A stretch of DNA of 64,000 nucleotides from Pontibacter mucosus (GTDB lineage: Bacteria > Bacteroidota > Bacteroidia > Cytophagales > Hymenobacteraceae). Shown piece by piece: positions 1 through 10,385 of this stretch (position 1 is its first letter; every line of letters starts with the position of its first letter). The DNA lies in the NCBI RefSeq assembly GCF_003054055.1, contig NZ_QBKI01000003.1, forward strand, positions 124,001 to 188,000. The letters run 5' to 3'. The notes under the pieces are model-generated. The model saw only the letters and a program-made list of their open reading frames with translations, searched no databases and was not told the DNA's origin. The position numbers and the translations under genes are program-made.

Positions 1-1
1 T

Positions 2-442
2 TACGAAGAGCGCACCTCACACGGCTCCACGCTGAGTAAAATTGTGCACTCCTGGGTGCTCGCCCGCTCCGACCGCAAACGCTCCTGGAGTAACTTCCAG
101 GTAGCGCTGGTTAGCGATGTGGAGGACATACAGGGTGGCACCACAGCTGAAGGCATACACCTGGGGGCCATGGCAGGAACCGTGGACCTGGTGCAGCGCG
201 GCTTTATGGGCCTGGAGATACGGGAGGATGTGCTTTGGCTGAACCCGGTGTTACCGGATGAGCTTGGCTGCCTGAATTTTAGCATCCGCTACCGAAACCA
301 CTGGATCACCATAAACCTCACGCAGGACACCATGCATATCTCCTTCGACAGAGGCTGGTCGAAGGAAGTGCAGATAGGGGTGAAGGGGCAGGTGTATACC
401 TTCACGACAGGCGAGCAACGCAAGTTTGACATCACCCGGTAA
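2..442 (+). CDS. Glycoside hydrolase family 65 sugar phosphorylase, C-terminal part
   Basis: The reading frame is open from the window edge to TAA at 440-442, so only the last 146 residues are present. They contain the GH65 stretch HGSTLSKIVHSW, then DIQGGTTAEGIHLGAMAGT and a beta-rich C-terminal sheet domain. These are typical of maltose, trehalose and kojibiose phosphorylases, which cleave alpha-glucosides with phosphate in the cytoplasm; the catalytic acid lies upstream of the window. Substrate cannot be assigned. The gene is followed 24 bp later by pfkB in the same direction, which suggests a shared sugar-catabolic operon in which the released sugar phosphate feeds glycolysis. Confidence 0.85.
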   Translation, partial: YEERTSHGSTLSKIVHSWVLARSDRKRSWSNFQVALVSDVEDIQGGTTAEGIHLGAMAGTVDLVQRGFMGLEIREDVLWLNPVLPDELGCLNFSIRYRNHWITINLTQDTMHISFDRGWSKEVQIGVKGQVYTFTTGEQRKFDITR

Positions 443-466
443 GTTTCATGCTTTCAGTTTGTATCC

Positions 467-1408
467 ATGAGCGACATCATCACCATAACCCTGAACCCGG
501 CGCTGGACATGAGTACCCATGTGGCACAGGTGCTGCCTGAGCGCAAGCTGCGTTGCCAGCAACCGGTTTATGAACCCGGTGGAGGTGGCGTTAATGTGTC
601 CAGGGCGCTGAAAAAGCTCGGCGGCGACTCTTGCGCCTGGCTACTGGCAGGCGGCCCTTCGGGAGAGCGTCTTTGCAGCCTGCTGAAGGAGGAGGGAGTC
701 AGTGTCAAGCCGCTCATCATTAAAAACTGGACGCGGGAGAACCTGATGGTGGTGGAAGATAGCTCCGGAAACCAGTACCGCTTTGGTATGCCCGGCCCGG
801 AAGTATACGAGGCTGAGTGGCGCCAGTGCCTGGAAGAACTGGAGCGGCTGCCCAAAGCTAAGCTTCCAAAGTATGTGGTGGCCAGTGGCAGCCTGCCGCC
901 CGGCGTACCGGATGATTTCTATGCACAGCTGGCTGCTTTGGCCTGGCAGCGCCACTTCAGGCTGGTAGTGGATACGTCGGGGGCAGCACTGGCGAAAGCC
1001 GCCGGCAAGGGCGTATACTTGCTAAAACCCAACCTGGGCGAGCTGGCGGCACTGGCTGGCAAAGAGAACATCACGGTTTTAGAGCAGGAAGAGATTGCCC
1101 GGCAGGTGCTGGCCGAAGGAAAGTGTCAGGTGCTGGTGGTGTCGCTGGGAGCACGGGGAGCCATGTTAGCCACCCCGGAAAGTATAAAGTACGCTGTACC
1201 CCCCACGGTGCCCCAGAAAAGCACGGTAGGCGCCGGCGACAGTATGGTAGCCGGTATGGTGCTGCGGTTGATGCAGGGAGGAAGTATGGAGGAGATGCTG
1301 CACTACGGTGTGGCCGCAGGTACTGCCGCCACCATGACCGCTGGCTCCGGGCTTTGCCGCAAAGACGACACCGACCGGATTTATCAGTGGCTGCAGGCGC
1401 AGCAGTAA
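467..1408 (+). CDS. pfkB: PfkB-type 6-phosphofructokinase (isozyme 2 family)
   Basis: This 313-residue ribokinase-family sugar kinase probably phosphorylates fructose 6-phosphate with ATP in the cytoplasm. The N-terminus (TLNPALD, then KLRC and EPGGGGVNVSRAL) closely follows E. coli PfkB, and GAGDSMVAG near residue 258 holds the catalytic Asp and anion hole. Length matches the family (about 310). It starts with ATG 24 bp after the GH65 gene and ends at a strong stem-loop shared with the convergent aldolase gene, so three neighbouring genes serve sugar phosphate metabolism. A 1-phosphofructokinase or tagatose-6-phosphate kinase activity is the main alternative. Confidence 0.85.
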   Translation: MSDIITITLNPALDMSTHVAQVLPERKLRCQQPVYEPGGGGVNVSRALKKLGGDSCAWLLAGGPSGERLCSLLKEEGVSVKPLIIKNWTRENLMVVEDSSGNQYRFGMPGPEVYEAEWRQCLEELERLPKAKLPKYVVASGSLPPGVPDDFYAQLAALAWQRHFRLVVDTSGAALAKAAGKGVYLLKPNLGELAALAGKENITVLEQEEIARQVLAEGKCQVLVVSLGARGAMLATPESIKYAVPPTVPQKSTVGAGDSMVAGMVLRLMQGGSMEEMLHYGVAAGTAATMTAGSGLCRKDDTDRIYQWLQAQQ

Positions 1409-1430
1409 GTAAGCACAGGCTTAAAAGCAA

Positions 1431-1466
1431 AATGGCGAAGCACTTGCTTCGCCATTATACTTTATA
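1431..1466. terminator. Bidirectional terminator between pfkB and fbaA
   Basis: An 11-bp stem (AATGGCGAAGC paired with its complement, loop ACTT) spans 1431-1456. It is followed by two TATACTT motifs rather than a plain T-run. It lies between two convergent stop codons. Confidence 0.8.
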
Positions 1467-1468
1467 CT

Positions 1469-2545
1469 TTAGTTGCGGTTAATCGCGTTCAAATCCTCGA
1501 AAGCCTCTTTCAGACGGGCGATAAAGGTTTTCTCTCCCTCACGCAGCCATACACGCGGGTCGTAGTACTTCTTGTTCGGAGAGTCTGCACCTTCGGGGTT
1601 GCCCAGCTGTCCTTGCAGGTATGCCTTCTTGTCCTCGTAGTAGTTGCGCACACCATCCCAGAAAGCCCACTGCATGTCTGTGTCGATGTTCATTTTAATG
1701 GCGCCATACTCGATAGCCTCTGTGATCTTCGCCTTCTCGGAGCCGGAGCCACCATGGAACACGAAGTTAACCGGGTTAGGGCCTGTGCCGAACTTCTGCT
1801 GGATGTGGTTCTGAGAGTTTTTCAGAATTTCCGGGCGAAGCTCCACATTGCCTGGTTTGTATACGCCGTGCACGTTGCCAAAGGCGGCCGCAATGGTAAA
1901 GCGGGAGCTCACTTTGTTCAGTTCCTCGTAGGCATAGGCCACTTCGTCTGGCTGGGTATAGAGCCTGGAGCTGTCCACGTCCGAATTGTCCACGCCGTCT
2001 TCCTCGCCACCGGTTACGCCCAGCTCAATCTCCACGGTCATGCCCAGGCGGTCCATGCGCTTGAAGTAGCTGGCGCAGGTCTCAATGTTTTCTTTGATTT
2101 CTTCTTCAGACAGATCGAGCATGTGCGAACTGTAAAGCGGTTTGCCGTGCTGCTCGTAATATTTCTCACCCGCATCCAGCAGGCCGTCTATCCAGGGAAG
2201 AAGCTTTTTGGCGGCATGGTCGGTATGCAGCACCACCGGAACGCCGTAGGCCTCGGCCATCAGGTGCACGTGCTGGGCACCGGAAATAGCGCCGGCAATA
2301 GCGGCTTTCTGGGCATCATTGCTCAGGCCCTTGCCAGCATAAAACTGCGCACCGCCGTGCGAGAACTGGATGATCACAGGAGAGTTTACAGCCTTGGCCG
2401 TTTCCAGCACCGCATTGATGGAGTTGGTGCCGATCACGTTTACCGCTGGCAGCGCAAAGTTATTTTCGTTGGCATACTTAAACAGCTCTGTTACCTCGTC
2501 GCCGTAAAGCACCCCTGCTCTGAATCTTGTTTTTGTTTCGTTCAC
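1469..2545 (-). CDS. fbaA: Class II fructose-bisphosphate aldolase
   Basis: Metal-dependent aldolase that interconverts fructose 1,6-bisphosphate with dihydroxyacetone phosphate and glyceraldehyde 3-phosphate. At 358 residues it has the length of the class IIA (E. coli FbaA) type. Visible signatures are VLHTDHAAKK, with the zinc-binding His and catalytic Asp region, ELGVTGGEEDGV with metal ligands, and the GGSGS phosphate-binding loop. The start codon is GTG (complement of 2543-2545). It is convergent with pfkB, so glycolytic steps meet here, but it is a separate transcription unit. Confidence 0.95.
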   Translation of the reverse strand: MNETKTRFRAGVLYGDEVTELFKYANENNFALPAVNVIGTNSINAVLETAKAVNSPVIIQFSHGGAQFYAGKGLSNDAQKAAIAGAISGAQHVHLMAEAYGVPVVLHTDHAAKKLLPWIDGLLDAGEKYYEQHGKPLYSSHMLDLSEEEIKENIETCASYFKRMDRLGMTVEIELGVTGGEEDGVDNSDVDSSRLYTQPDEVAYAYEELNKVSSRFTIAAAFGNVHGVYKPGNVELRPEILKNSQNHIQQKFGTGPNPVNFVFHGGSGSEKAKITEAIEYGAIKMNIDTDMQWAFWDGVRNYYEDKKAYLQGQLGNPEGADSPNKKYYDPRVWLREGEKTFIARLKEAFEDLNAINRN

Positions 2546-2671
2546 AGAATTATTCGTTATAAAATGATGAATTTACCTGGTATGAGAAAGTATAACTTCC
2601 CTATACTTTAACGTCCTGAATTTAGGAGGCTTTTGCTGTAAATCCAAACTCATAAAGGCTGTATCGCCAAC

Positions 2672-4087
2672 TTAATCAAATATCAGCACTTTGTCTTTGT
2701 GCTTGCCGCGCATGTGGTTGCGTATAATTTGCTGCACATCCTTGTTGTCGTTATAGCGCTGTATGGCCCCCTTAAAATCCCCCAGACTGCTGGCCGAGAA
2801 GGTATCGTCCACAAAGCCTAGGCCCAGGTAAGTGCCGTGCTCCACCACCACCACGGAGCGTTCGCCCGGCTCGCGCCCTTTCCCAAGTATAACGAAGCTG
2901 TTATGCTCGTAGGTAAACGAGTCGATGGCCTCATCCACGCGCCTGTTATACTCCTCGGGGCTTTCCTTGCCGATGCAGGCGCCGCTGCACTGGTGCACCT
3001 GGTAATCGAAGCAGGCGCCGTTGGTCTTGTAGAGGTCGCAGAGCTTCTGGCACAGGTTATACTTGGCCACTTTATGAAACAGGAAGCCTTTGGCCTTGTA
3101 GTGGTTGGAGAGCGCAATGATGGGCGTCATGCTGATGTTCTCGGCCTTGTCTATAGTTCCGAAAGTCAGGCGCTTGTAGCCGTCGCTGTCGGTATAGGAG
3201 AAAATGCCGGTGTTAAACACGCTGCGGCGCTGCTGCCGGTTGTACTGCGGCTTCAGGCGTTTTATCTCTGCCGACTCGTACAGCAAAGCCGCCAGTTCGT
3301 TGCCCAACAGCTCGTAGGTGATATCGGCGATGCTGTTCTTGAAGTTAAGCGATTTGCGGCTCTTGTAGTCGATGTTGAAGTGCTGGATGATGCGCTTCCT
3401 GATGTTTATACTTTTGCCCACGTAAATTACCTCGCCCTGCTCGTTATGGAAGTAGTATACGCCCGGCACCATGGGCAGCGCGTCCACTTTTTCCTTCGTG
3501 ATGGCTGGCGGCAGCAAGGAGGTCTTGATTTCCTGCTTCAGTACCTGGGTGGTATGCTCGGCGGCCATGTTCATGTTGCCGTCCACCACCGGGCGGTTAA
3601 TTTTGATAAGCCTGTCGAAAAGTATGGCCGTGGCCTCGGCATCGCCGATGGCGCGGTGGCGCTGGCTGAGCGGGATGTCTATACTTTGGCAGAGCTTGCC
3701 TAAACTATAGGAGGGCAGGCCCGGCATCAGCGAGCGGCTCAGGCGCACGGTGCAGAGCGTTTTCCGCTGGAAAGTAAACCCGAGGTCGGCAAACTCCTTC
3801 TTGATAAAGGAATAGTCGAAGCGGACGTTGTGGGCCACAAACACCTTTCCCTCGGTAAACTCCACGATGTCTTTGGCCACCTCGTAGAACTTGGGCGCGT
3901 CCTGCACCATGTCGTCCTTTATACCGGTGAGCTGCGTGATGAAGAAGGGGATGGGACGCTCCGGGTTAATGAGCGTGTGGTACTTGTCTACTACTTTCTC
4001 CCCGTCGTGTATGAAAATGGCAATCTCGGTGATCTTGTCCTGGTGCGGCTGGCCACCGGTTGTCTCAATATCTACTATGGCGTACAA
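2672..4087 (-). CDS. DnaQ-like 3'-5' exonuclease fused to a GIY-YIG (UvrC/Cho-like) nuclease
   Basis: Two-domain nuclease. The N-terminal DEDDh exonuclease shows VDIETTGG (motif I), VAHNVRFDYSFI (II) and HRAIGDAEAT (III). The central GIY-YIG domain shows PGVYYFHN and IYVGKS followed by R and H residues, as in UvrC/Cho endonucleases. A Cys-rich stretch (CQKLCDLYK, CFDYQVHQCSGACIG) follows, as in UvrC. The frame is open upstream to a TTG at 4204, but the first 39 residues there match no domain, so I chose the TTG at 4085-4087 directly before YAIVDIETTG (471 residues). A DNA repair or proofreading role is likely but unproven. It lies downstream of the permease gene in the same direction, possibly co-transcribed. 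Confidence 0.85.
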   Translation of the reverse strand: MYAIVDIETTGGQPHQDKITEIAIFIHDGEKVVDKYHTLINPERPIPFFITQLTGIKDDMVQDAPKFYEVAKDIVEFTEGKVFVAHNVRFDYSFIKKEFADLGFTFQRKTLCTVRLSRSLMPGLPSYSLGKLCQSIDIPLSQRHRAIGDAEATAILFDRLIKINRPVVDGNMNMAAEHTTQVLKQEIKTSLLPPAITKEKVDALPMVPGVYYFHNEQGEVIYVGKSINIRKRIIQHFNIDYKSRKSLNFKNSIADITYELLGNELAALLYESAEIKRLKPQYNRQQRRSVFNTGIFSYTDSDGYKRLTFGTIDKAENISMTPIIALSNHYKAKGFLFHKVAKYNLCQKLCDLYKTNGACFDYQVHQCSGACIGKESPEEYNRRVDEAIDSFTYEHNSFVILGKGREPGERSVVVVEHGTYLGLGFVDDTFSASSLGDFKGAIQRYNDNKDVQQIIRNHMRGKHKDKVLIFD

Positions 4088-4219
4088 GTTGCTTTGGTTT
4101 AGGTCGTGTTCATCCGGACCTGAAGCGTTAGCCAAAGGTCCCTGTTCTAAACCAATATTTTTAGTAATCCGTTTCAAATGGCGCTCCGTCCTTTTTCGCT
4201 GCAAAAATAATTAGCACCT

Positions 4220-5359
4220 CTATTTGTTCGGGTTTTTCTTGCCGCGCACAATGCCGTTCACCAGCTCGTCGAGCCAGCCCCGCATGCGCCCCCGCCGTTT
4301 GGGCTTCACCTCGTCAATGTCAGCCAGCAGGAAACCGAAAGGCTGGAGCGGCTCATACACGTCGAAGATCACCTTCATCATGGCAATAATCGGGATGGAG
4401 AGAATCATGCCGGCCGCGCCCCATACCTCGCCGCCTACGAGCAGGGCAAGTATGGCCGCAAAGGGGTTCAGGCTTACCTTGGAGCCCACGACAAACGGCG
4501 TGATAAAATTGCCCTCCAGGAACTGCACAAACATAAACACGAGCACCACCAGCACCGCGTCCAGCAGCTCACCGGTAGTGGCCAGGGTAAACAGGGCCGG
4601 AATGGAGGCGCCGATAAGTATCCCGATATAAGGGATGATCGTCAGGATAGAGGCAAACACGCCGAAGAACACGGCATATTTCACGCCAAGTATAAGCAGG
4701 CCGGCCGAGTTCAGCAGCGCCACCACCACAATCACGATCATCAGCCCCGAGATATAGCTCTGCACCACATGCTGTATGTCGATGATCGTCTGTATAACCC
4801 CGCTGCGCCTATCCTTGGCCACAAACTTGAACATGAACTGCTCCAGGTGGTCGCGGTAGTAGAGCAGCAGGAACACAAAAATAGGCACCAGGGTAAGGAT
4901 GGTCAGGGCGCCTGTGGTGATGGAAATGGTGCTCCCCAGGAAGGTGGTGGTCAGCTCCTGCAGCCCTCCAATGGTGTTCTGGATGAGCTGCGACTTATCA
5001 GGTGGCACGATGCCGAAGTTCTCATAAACAAAATCCTGCCCCTTGGTAATCAGCTTCTGCATGTTCTTGCTGATGGACTCCAGCTCCGAGGTAAGGCTGA
5101 CCAGCTGCATCGACAGGAACCACACAATCAGGCCAAGTATGAGTATGACCATGGTGATGCTGGCAAGTATGGCCAGCGGCCTCGGGAAGCGCAGCTTGTT
5201 TTCCAGGTCGCGATTGAGGGGCAGCAGCAGCAGGGCGAAGAGCAGCCCGAAAGCCAGCGGCATGAGCACAGCCTTAAACTGCTGCAGGGTATAGATAAGC
5301 AGGGCCAGGCCCAGAAGTATAACCGTGTATTTAAAGTATCCGGGTAGTTTGATTTCCAT
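4220..5359 (-). CDS. AI-2E family (PerM/TqsA-type) membrane permease
   Basis: 379-residue polytopic inner-membrane protein. Hydrophobic segments cluster at residues 8-55, 60-85, 150-170 and through 205-330. The arrangement TM pair, soluble loop, TM bundle and the motif NFITPFVVGSKVSLNPFAAILALLVGG are typical of the AI-2E transporter family (PerM, TqsA, YtvI). Substrate is unknown; family members include autoinducer-2 exporters and Na+/H+ antiporters. The tail is basic (VKPKRRGRMRG). It starts with ATG. The nuclease gene follows downstream in the same orientation. Confidence 0.88.
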   Translation of the reverse strand: MEIKLPGYFKYTVILLGLALLIYTLQQFKAVLMPLAFGLLFALLLLPLNRDLENKLRFPRPLAILASITMVILILGLIVWFLSMQLVSLTSELESISKNMQKLITKGQDFVYENFGIVPPDKSQLIQNTIGGLQELTTTFLGSTISITTGALTILTLVPIFVFLLLYYRDHLEQFMFKFVAKDRRSGVIQTIIDIQHVVQSYISGLMIVIVVVALLNSAGLLILGVKYAVFFGVFASILTIIPYIGILIGASIPALFTLATTGELLDAVLVVLVFMFVQFLEGNFITPFVVGSKVSLNPFAAILALLVGGEVWGAAGMILSIPIIAMMKVIFDVYEPLQPFGFLLADIDEVKPKRRGRMRGWLDELVNGIVRGKKNPNK

Positions 5360-5714
5360 TTAAAACTTCTCCAATTTCATTATAATTTCCCTTGCCAGCG
5401 TCTGCTCATGCCACACCAAAAATAAGCAATTGTTCGGCCATAAAGTATACAAATATAAATATATAACATTGCTAAAAAAATTGGCTATTACCAAGTATAA
5501 ATTTATCTAATTTAGCTGAACTACACCTTGTTTTTTGCTGTTGAGATAAAGTGTGAGGCTTTTTGAGGACTTAGTATTAGCTAAGGTAATTAGCATCGCT
5601 CGGAAAAACTCCTTAATTTAGCGTGGGGTAGGAACTTATCAGTTGCGGCATGTCTTCTATATTTTCCTATCTTTCGCATCGATTTTACCAACCAACTACA
5701 CTTACGCTTTCAGA
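5360..5714. promoter_or_regulatory. Divergent intergenic region between the permease gene and parE
   Basis: This 355-bp AT-rich gap separates divergent genes and so must hold both promoters. On the plus strand TAATTTAG at 5614-5621 resembles the -7 element seen before other genes here, with a weak TTAG at 5590-5593. AAGTATA motifs occur near 5446 and 5490. No RNA gene or convincing reading frame was seen. Confidence 0.4.
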
Positions 5715-7577
5715 ATGGCAGAGTTAGAGCACAATTACGACGAAGACAGCATACGCTCCCTTGAACCCCGTGAGCACATCCGGCTGCGCCCTGGTATGTA
5801 CATCGGCAAACTCGGCGACGGCTCCTCGGCAGACGACGGTATTTACATTTTGGTGAAGGAGGTTATCGACAACTCCATCGACGAGCACGTGATGGGATTC
5901 GGCAAGACCATTGAGGTGAAAATCTCCGACCACAAGGTGCAGGTACGCGACTACGGCCGTGGCATTCCGCTGGGCAAGGTGATCGACTGCGTGAGCAAGA
6001 TCAATACCGGCGGTAAGTACGACAGCAAGGCCTTCCAGAAGTCAGTTGGTCTGAACGGTGTGGGTACCAAGGCGGTGAACGCCCTCTCCAGCTACTTCCG
6101 CATCCAGTCGGTGCGCGACGGTAAGATGAAGGCAGCGGAGTTTGAGCGCGGTGTGCTGGTAGAGGACCTGGAAGTGCAGGAGACCACGCAGCGCAACGGC
6201 ACGCTCACCACATTTACCCCGGACGACACTATTTTCAAGAACTTCCAGTTCAACCCTGACTACCTGGAGAACCAGATCTGGAACTATGTATACCTGAACG
6301 CGGGGTTAACCATCAACTTCAACGGCAAGAAATTCTACTCCGAGAACGGTTTGCTGGACCTGCTCCGCAACAAGGCCGATGAGGAGAGCATGCGCTACCC
6401 GATCATCCACCTGAAAGGAGAGGACATCGAACTGGCCATGACCCACGGCAACGAGTATGGCGAGGAGTACTACTCTTTTGTGAACGGCCAGTACACCACC
6501 ATGGGCGGTACGCACCTGGCGGCTTTCCGAGAGGCGGTGGTGCGCACGGTGCGCGATTTCTACAAGAAAGACTATGATGCGACCGATATCCGCGGTTCCA
6601 TCATCGGGGCCATCTCGATACGGGTGCAGGAGCCGGTGTTTGAGTCGCAGACCAAGACAAAGCTGGGCTCTATCGAAATGGGGCCTGACGGACCTGCCGT
6701 GCGTGCTTATATCAATGATTTTGTAAAGGAGCACCTCGACAACTACCTGCACAAAAACCCTGAGACAGCCGAGGCGCTGCGCAAGCGCATCGAGCAGAGC
6801 GAGCGCGAGCGCAAGGACATGGCCGGCGTGAAAAAACTTGCTAACCAGCGCGCCAAAAAAGCCAACCTGCACAACCGCAAACTACGCGACTGCCGCCTGC
6901 ACTTCAACGAGGACAAGCATGAGAATGCCGCTGTTTCCACCCTGTTCATCACGGAGGGTGACTCGGCCAGCGGTTCCATCACCAAGTCGCGCAATGTGGA
7001 TACGGAGGCCGTTTTCAGTTTGCGTGGTAAGCCGCTCAACTGCTTTGGCCTGAAAAAGAAAGTGGTGTATGAAAATGAGGAGTTTAACCTGCTGCAGCAC
7101 GCCCTGAATATAGAGGAAGGGCTGGAAGGCCTGCGCTACAACCGCGTTGTCATAGCGACTGACGCCGACGTGGACGGCATGCACATCCGCCTGCTGATGC
7201 TGACCTTCTTTCTGCAGTTCTTCCCGGACCTGGTACGGAATGGCCACGTGTACATTCTGGAAACGCCGCTTTTCCGGGTGCGCAACAAGAAGGAGACCAT
7301 CTATTGCTATAACGAAACCGAGAAGCAGGAAGCGATACAGAAACTGGGCAGAAACCCTGAAATTACCCGCTTCAAAGGCCTGGGTGAGATTTCCCCTGAC
7401 GAGTTTGGCAAGTTTATTGGCGAGAATATCAAGCTCAAGCCGGTCATCCTGCAAAAGGACACCACCATACAGAAGATGCTGAGCTACTACATGGGCAAGA
7501 ACACGCCCGACCGTCAGCAGTTCATCATCGATAACCTGAAGATAGAAAAAGATATAGTAGAGGAAGTTTATGCATAA
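5715..7577 (+). CDS. parE: DNA topoisomerase IV subunit B (ATPase)
   Basis: ATP-binding subunit of a type IIA topoisomerase that decatenates chromosomes. GHKL ATPase motifs are [17 protein letters not shown] and [14 protein letters not shown]. The TOPRIM domain shows ITEGDSASG and [12 protein letters not shown]. The frame is open to a TTG at 5643, but the extra 24 residues look like untranslated sequence, so I use ATG at 5715, directly before [11 protein letters not shown]; this gives 620 residues, normal for Bacteroidota ParE. The stop overlaps the parC start by 8 bp, implying translational coupling. A GyrB paralogue is less likely because of the partner gene's style. Confidence 0.93.
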   Translation: MAELEHNYDEDSIRSLEPREHIRLRPGMYIGKLGDGSSADDGIYILVKEVIDNSIDEHVMGFGKTIEVKISDHKVQVRDYGRGIPLGKVIDCVSKINTGGKYDSKAFQKSVGLNGVGTKAVNALSSYFRIQSVRDGKMKAAEFERGVLVEDLEVQETTQRNGTLTTFTPDDTIFKNFQFNPDYLENQIWNYVYLNAGLTINFNGKKFYSENGLLDLLRNKADEESMRYPIIHLKGEDIELAMTHGNEYGEEYYSFVNGQYTTMGGTHLAAFREAVVRTVRDFYKKDYDATDIRGSIIGAISIRVQEPVFESQTKTKLGSIEMGPDGPAVRAYINDFVKEHLDNYLHKNPETAEALRKRIEQSERERKDMAGVKKLANQRAKKANLHNRKLRDCRLHFNEDKHENAAVSTLFITEGDSASGSITKSRNVDTEAVFSLRGKPLNCFGLKKKVVYENEEFNLLQHALNIEEGLEGLRYNRVVIATDADVDGMHIRLLMLTFFLQFFPDLVRNGHVYILETPLFRVRNKKETIYCYNETEKQEAIQKLGRNPEITRFKGLGEISPDEFGKFIGENIKLKPVILQKDTTIQKMLSYYMGKNTPDRQQFIIDNLKIEKDIVEEVYA

Positions 7578-10320
7578 CGACGAGTTGAACAACGAAGAGC
7601 TGAACGAAAACGAAGCACTGGAGGTAGAGTTTACAGACGGAGGGGACGAGATTATCCATAACGTAACCCCTGTGTCCGGCCTCTATGAAAACTGGTTCCT
7701 CGACTATGCTTCTTATGTAATTCTGGAGCGTGCGGTGCCAGCCATTGAGGACGGCCTCAAGCCGGTACAGCGCCGCATCCTGCATGCCATGCGCGAGATG
7801 GACGACGGCCGCTTTAACAAAGTAGCCAATGTTATCGGGCAGACCATGCAGTACCACCCGCACGGCGATGCCTCTATCGGCGACGCCATCGTGAACCTGG
7901 GCCAGAAAGACCTGCTGATAGAGACGCAGGGTAACTGGGGCGATGTGCGCACGGGCGACAGCGCGGCGGCGGCACGATACATTGAGGCGCGCCTCTCCAA
8001 GTTTGCGCTGGATGTGGTGTTTAACCCGCAGACGACGCAGTGGCAGCTGAGCTACGACGGCCGTAAAAATGAGCCGGTAACTTTGCCGGTGAAGTTCCCG
8101 CTGCTGCTGGCGCAGGGTGTGGAAGGTATTGCCGTAGGTTTGTCCACGAAGATAATGCCGCACAACTTCAAGGAGCTCATTAAAGGCTCTATTGATGTGC
8201 TGAAGGGGCGCAGCACCACGCTGTTGCCAGACTTCCCGACCGGCGGGCAGGTGGACGTGACCAACTACAACGGCGGCCAGCGCGGCGGAAGAATCCGTGT
8301 GCGCGCCACCATCGAGAAGGTTGACAAGACGATGCTCATCATCCGCGACGTGCCGTATGGCACTACGACCACCGGGCTGATGGAGTCGATCGTGAAGGCA
8401 AGCGAGAACAACAAGATCAAGATAAAGAAGGTGGTGGACAACACCGCCGCCGAGGTGGAGATACAGGTGCACCTGCCAACAGGGGTTTCGCCGGACCTGA
8501 CGATGGATGCCCTCTACGCCTTTACCGACTGTGAGGTGTCTATCTCTCCGAATGCCTGCGTGATCATCGATGATAAACCGCACTTCCTGGATGTAAACGA
8601 GCTGCTGCGCATTTCTACCTTTAAAACAGTAGACCTGCTGAAGCGTGAGCTGGAGATACGCAAAGGGGAGCTGGAGGACAAGTGGCACTACTCTTCGCTG
8701 GAGAAGATTTTCATTGAGAACCGCATTTACCGCGACATTGAGGAGTGCGAGACCTGGGAGGCAGTGCTGAATGCCATTGATACCGGACTCGATCCGTTTA
8801 AGCACCTGTTGCGACGCGAGGTATCGGAAGAGGACATTATCCGCCTGACCGAGATCAAGATCAAGCGTATCTCCAAGTATGACTCCTTCAAAGCAGATGA
8901 GTACATCAGGAAGCTGGAGGAGGAGATGGCTGAGGTGGATGATAACCTGGCGAACCTGATCCGCTACGCTATTTCATACTTTGAAGGGCTGCTGAAAAAG
9001 TATGGCCAGGGCAAAGATCGCCGTACGCAGGTAAAAACCTTCGATGTGATCAATGCCCAGAACGTGGCCATTGCCAACCAGAAGCTGTACATGAACGCCA
9101 AGGACGGCTTTATCGGAACAGGCCTGCGCAAGGACGAGTTCGTGTGCGACTGCTCCGACATGGATGACATCATCGTGTTCCGCAAGGATGGTAAGTTTAC
9201 GGTGACCAGGGTGGCTGAGAAAACCTTCGTGGGCAAGGACATTATATTTGCCGGGGTGTACAACAAGAACGACGAGCACATGGTGTATAATATGATTTAC
9301 CTCGATGGTAAGTCGGGCGTGTCTTATGCCAAGCGTTTCTCCGTGAAGTCTGTAACACGCGACAAAGAGTATGACCTCACCAAAGGTAACAAGGGCTCTA
9401 AAGTACATTACCTCACTGCCAACCCTAACTCAGAGTCGGAGGTGGTAACCGTTACCTTGTCTCCGAGCGCCACAGCCCGCAACAAGGTGTTCGACTTTGA
9501 CTTTGCGGAGCTGATGATTAAAGGCAAGGGCTCGAACGGCAATATCGTGACGAAGTACCCGGTGAAGAAGGTGGTGCAGAAGAGCCTGGGCGAATCTACC
9601 CTGGGTGGACGCGAGATATACTACGATGAGGTAATCGGGCGTTTAAACACCGAAGGGCGCGGACGCTACCTGGGCTCATTCAATACCGACGATTCTATAC
9701 TTGCTGTATATGAAGATGGCACGTATGAGCTGACCTCCTTTGACCTGGCCAACCACTACACGGTGGAGAAGCTGAAGGTGCTGCAGAAGTTTGATCCGGA
9801 GCTGGTTATTTCAACCATTTATTACGAGGGCGAGAACAAAATCTATTACGTGAAGCGTTTCAAGATTGAGACCACCACGATAGGTAAGCGCTTTGCCTTT
9901 ATTCCGGAGACGAAAAATACCAGGCTGGAGGCTGTGTCCACGCATCCGCAGCCACTGGCTACGATTAAGTTCAAGCGATCCATCCGTGGCGAGCGCGAAA
10001 CCGAGAAGCTGCTGCTGAACGAGTTTATTGATGTGAAGGGCTGGAAAGCGCTTGGCAATAAGCTCAACTACTACAAGATTTTTGAGGTAGAGGTGCCCAA
10101 GATGCAGGAGGTAGAGCAGCCGGACGAGGATAAGCCAAAAGCCAAAAAGGCAGCCAGAAAGGAGCCGGTAACGTTGCCGGCTGAGCTTAAAGAACTGGCG
10201 GCAGAAGCTGCGAAGGTGAGCGGTGCTCAACCTCTGGAATCTGAAACCGTAGAAATCGATATAGAGGCCAACGAAGCGAAAAAGGCACTGAAGGAGAAAA
10301 AGCAGCTGGATCTTTTCTAG
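7570..10320 (+). CDS. parC: DNA topoisomerase IV subunit A (DNA cleavage and rejoining)
   Basis: 916-residue catalytic partner of ParE. The winged-helix domain has [10 protein letters not shown], a [17 protein letters not shown] segment equivalent to the quinolone-resistance region, and RYIEARLS with the active-site Tyr at residue 137. A coiled-coil region follows (about 430-480), then a beta-pinwheel-like C-terminal domain and a charged tail ending in KKQLDLF. The start overlaps the parE stop by 8 bp. This pair is almost free of the AAGTATA motif that is common elsewhere (one site seen, near 9698). Confidence 0.93.
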   Translation: MHNDELNNEELNENEALEVEFTDGGDEIIHNVTPVSGLYENWFLDYASYVILERAVPAIEDGLKPVQRRILHAMREMDDGRFNKVANVIGQTMQYHPHGDASIGDAIVNLGQKDLLIETQGNWGDVRTGDSAAAARYIEARLSKFALDVVFNPQTTQWQLSYDGRKNEPVTLPVKFPLLLAQGVEGIAVGLSTKIMPHNFKELIKGSIDVLKGRSTTLLPDFPTGGQVDVTNYNGGQRGGRIRVRATIEKVDKTMLIIRDVPYGTTTTGLMESIVKASENNKIKIKKVVDNTAAEVEIQVHLPTGVSPDLTMDALYAFTDCEVSISPNACVIIDDKPHFLDVNELLRISTFKTVDLLKRELEIRKGELEDKWHYSSLEKIFIENRIYRDIEECETWEAVLNAIDTGLDPFKHLLRREVSEEDIIRLTEIKIKRISKYDSFKADEYIRKLEEEMAEVDDNLANLIRYAISYFEGLLKKYGQGKDRRTQVKTFDVINAQNVAIANQKLYMNAKDGFIGTGLRKDEFVCDCSDMDDIIVFRKDGKFTVTRVAEKTFVGKDIIFAGVYNKNDEHMVYNMIYLDGKSGVSYAKRFSVKSVTRDKEYDLTKGNKGSKVHYLTANPNSESEVVTVTLSPSATARNKVFDFDFAELMIKGKGSNGNIVTKYPVKKVVQKSLGESTLGGREIYYDEVIGRLNTEGRGRYLGSFNTDDSILAVYEDGTYELTSFDLANHYTVEKLKVLQKFDPELVISTIYYEGENKIYYVKRFKIETTTIGKRFAFIPETKNTRLEAVSTHPQPLATIKFKRSIRGERETEKLLLNEFIDVKGWKALGNKLNYYKIFEVEVPKMQEVEQPDEDKPKAKKAARKEPVTLPAELKELAAEAAKVSGAQPLESETVEIDIEANEAKKALKEKKQLDLF

Positions 10321-10385
10321 ATTTTCTCTCCCAGGCCTTGCTTAAGTCGCTCGTGCTTGGTAGTTTACAGGAGAGAAATTGCTTT

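Noticed and set aside
1613..2611. 332-codon plus-strand open frame opposite fbaA
   Set aside because: It lies wholly antisense to a clear aldolase gene, and the protein is His/Val/Leu-rich without domains; long antisense frames arise here from codon bias.
2837..3703. 288-codon plus-strand open frame opposite the DnaQ/GIY-YIG gene
   Set aside because: It is antisense to a well-supported nuclease gene and has no recognisable motif.
5643..5714. Upstream extension of parE to TTG 5643 giving a signal-peptide-like start
   Set aside because: A cytoplasmic topoisomerase needs no signal peptide, and the family start matches ATG 5715.
7525..8805. 426-codon minus-strand open frame opposite parC
   Set aside because: It is antisense to the conserved parC N-terminus, with shadow-type composition rich in His, Arg and Leu.
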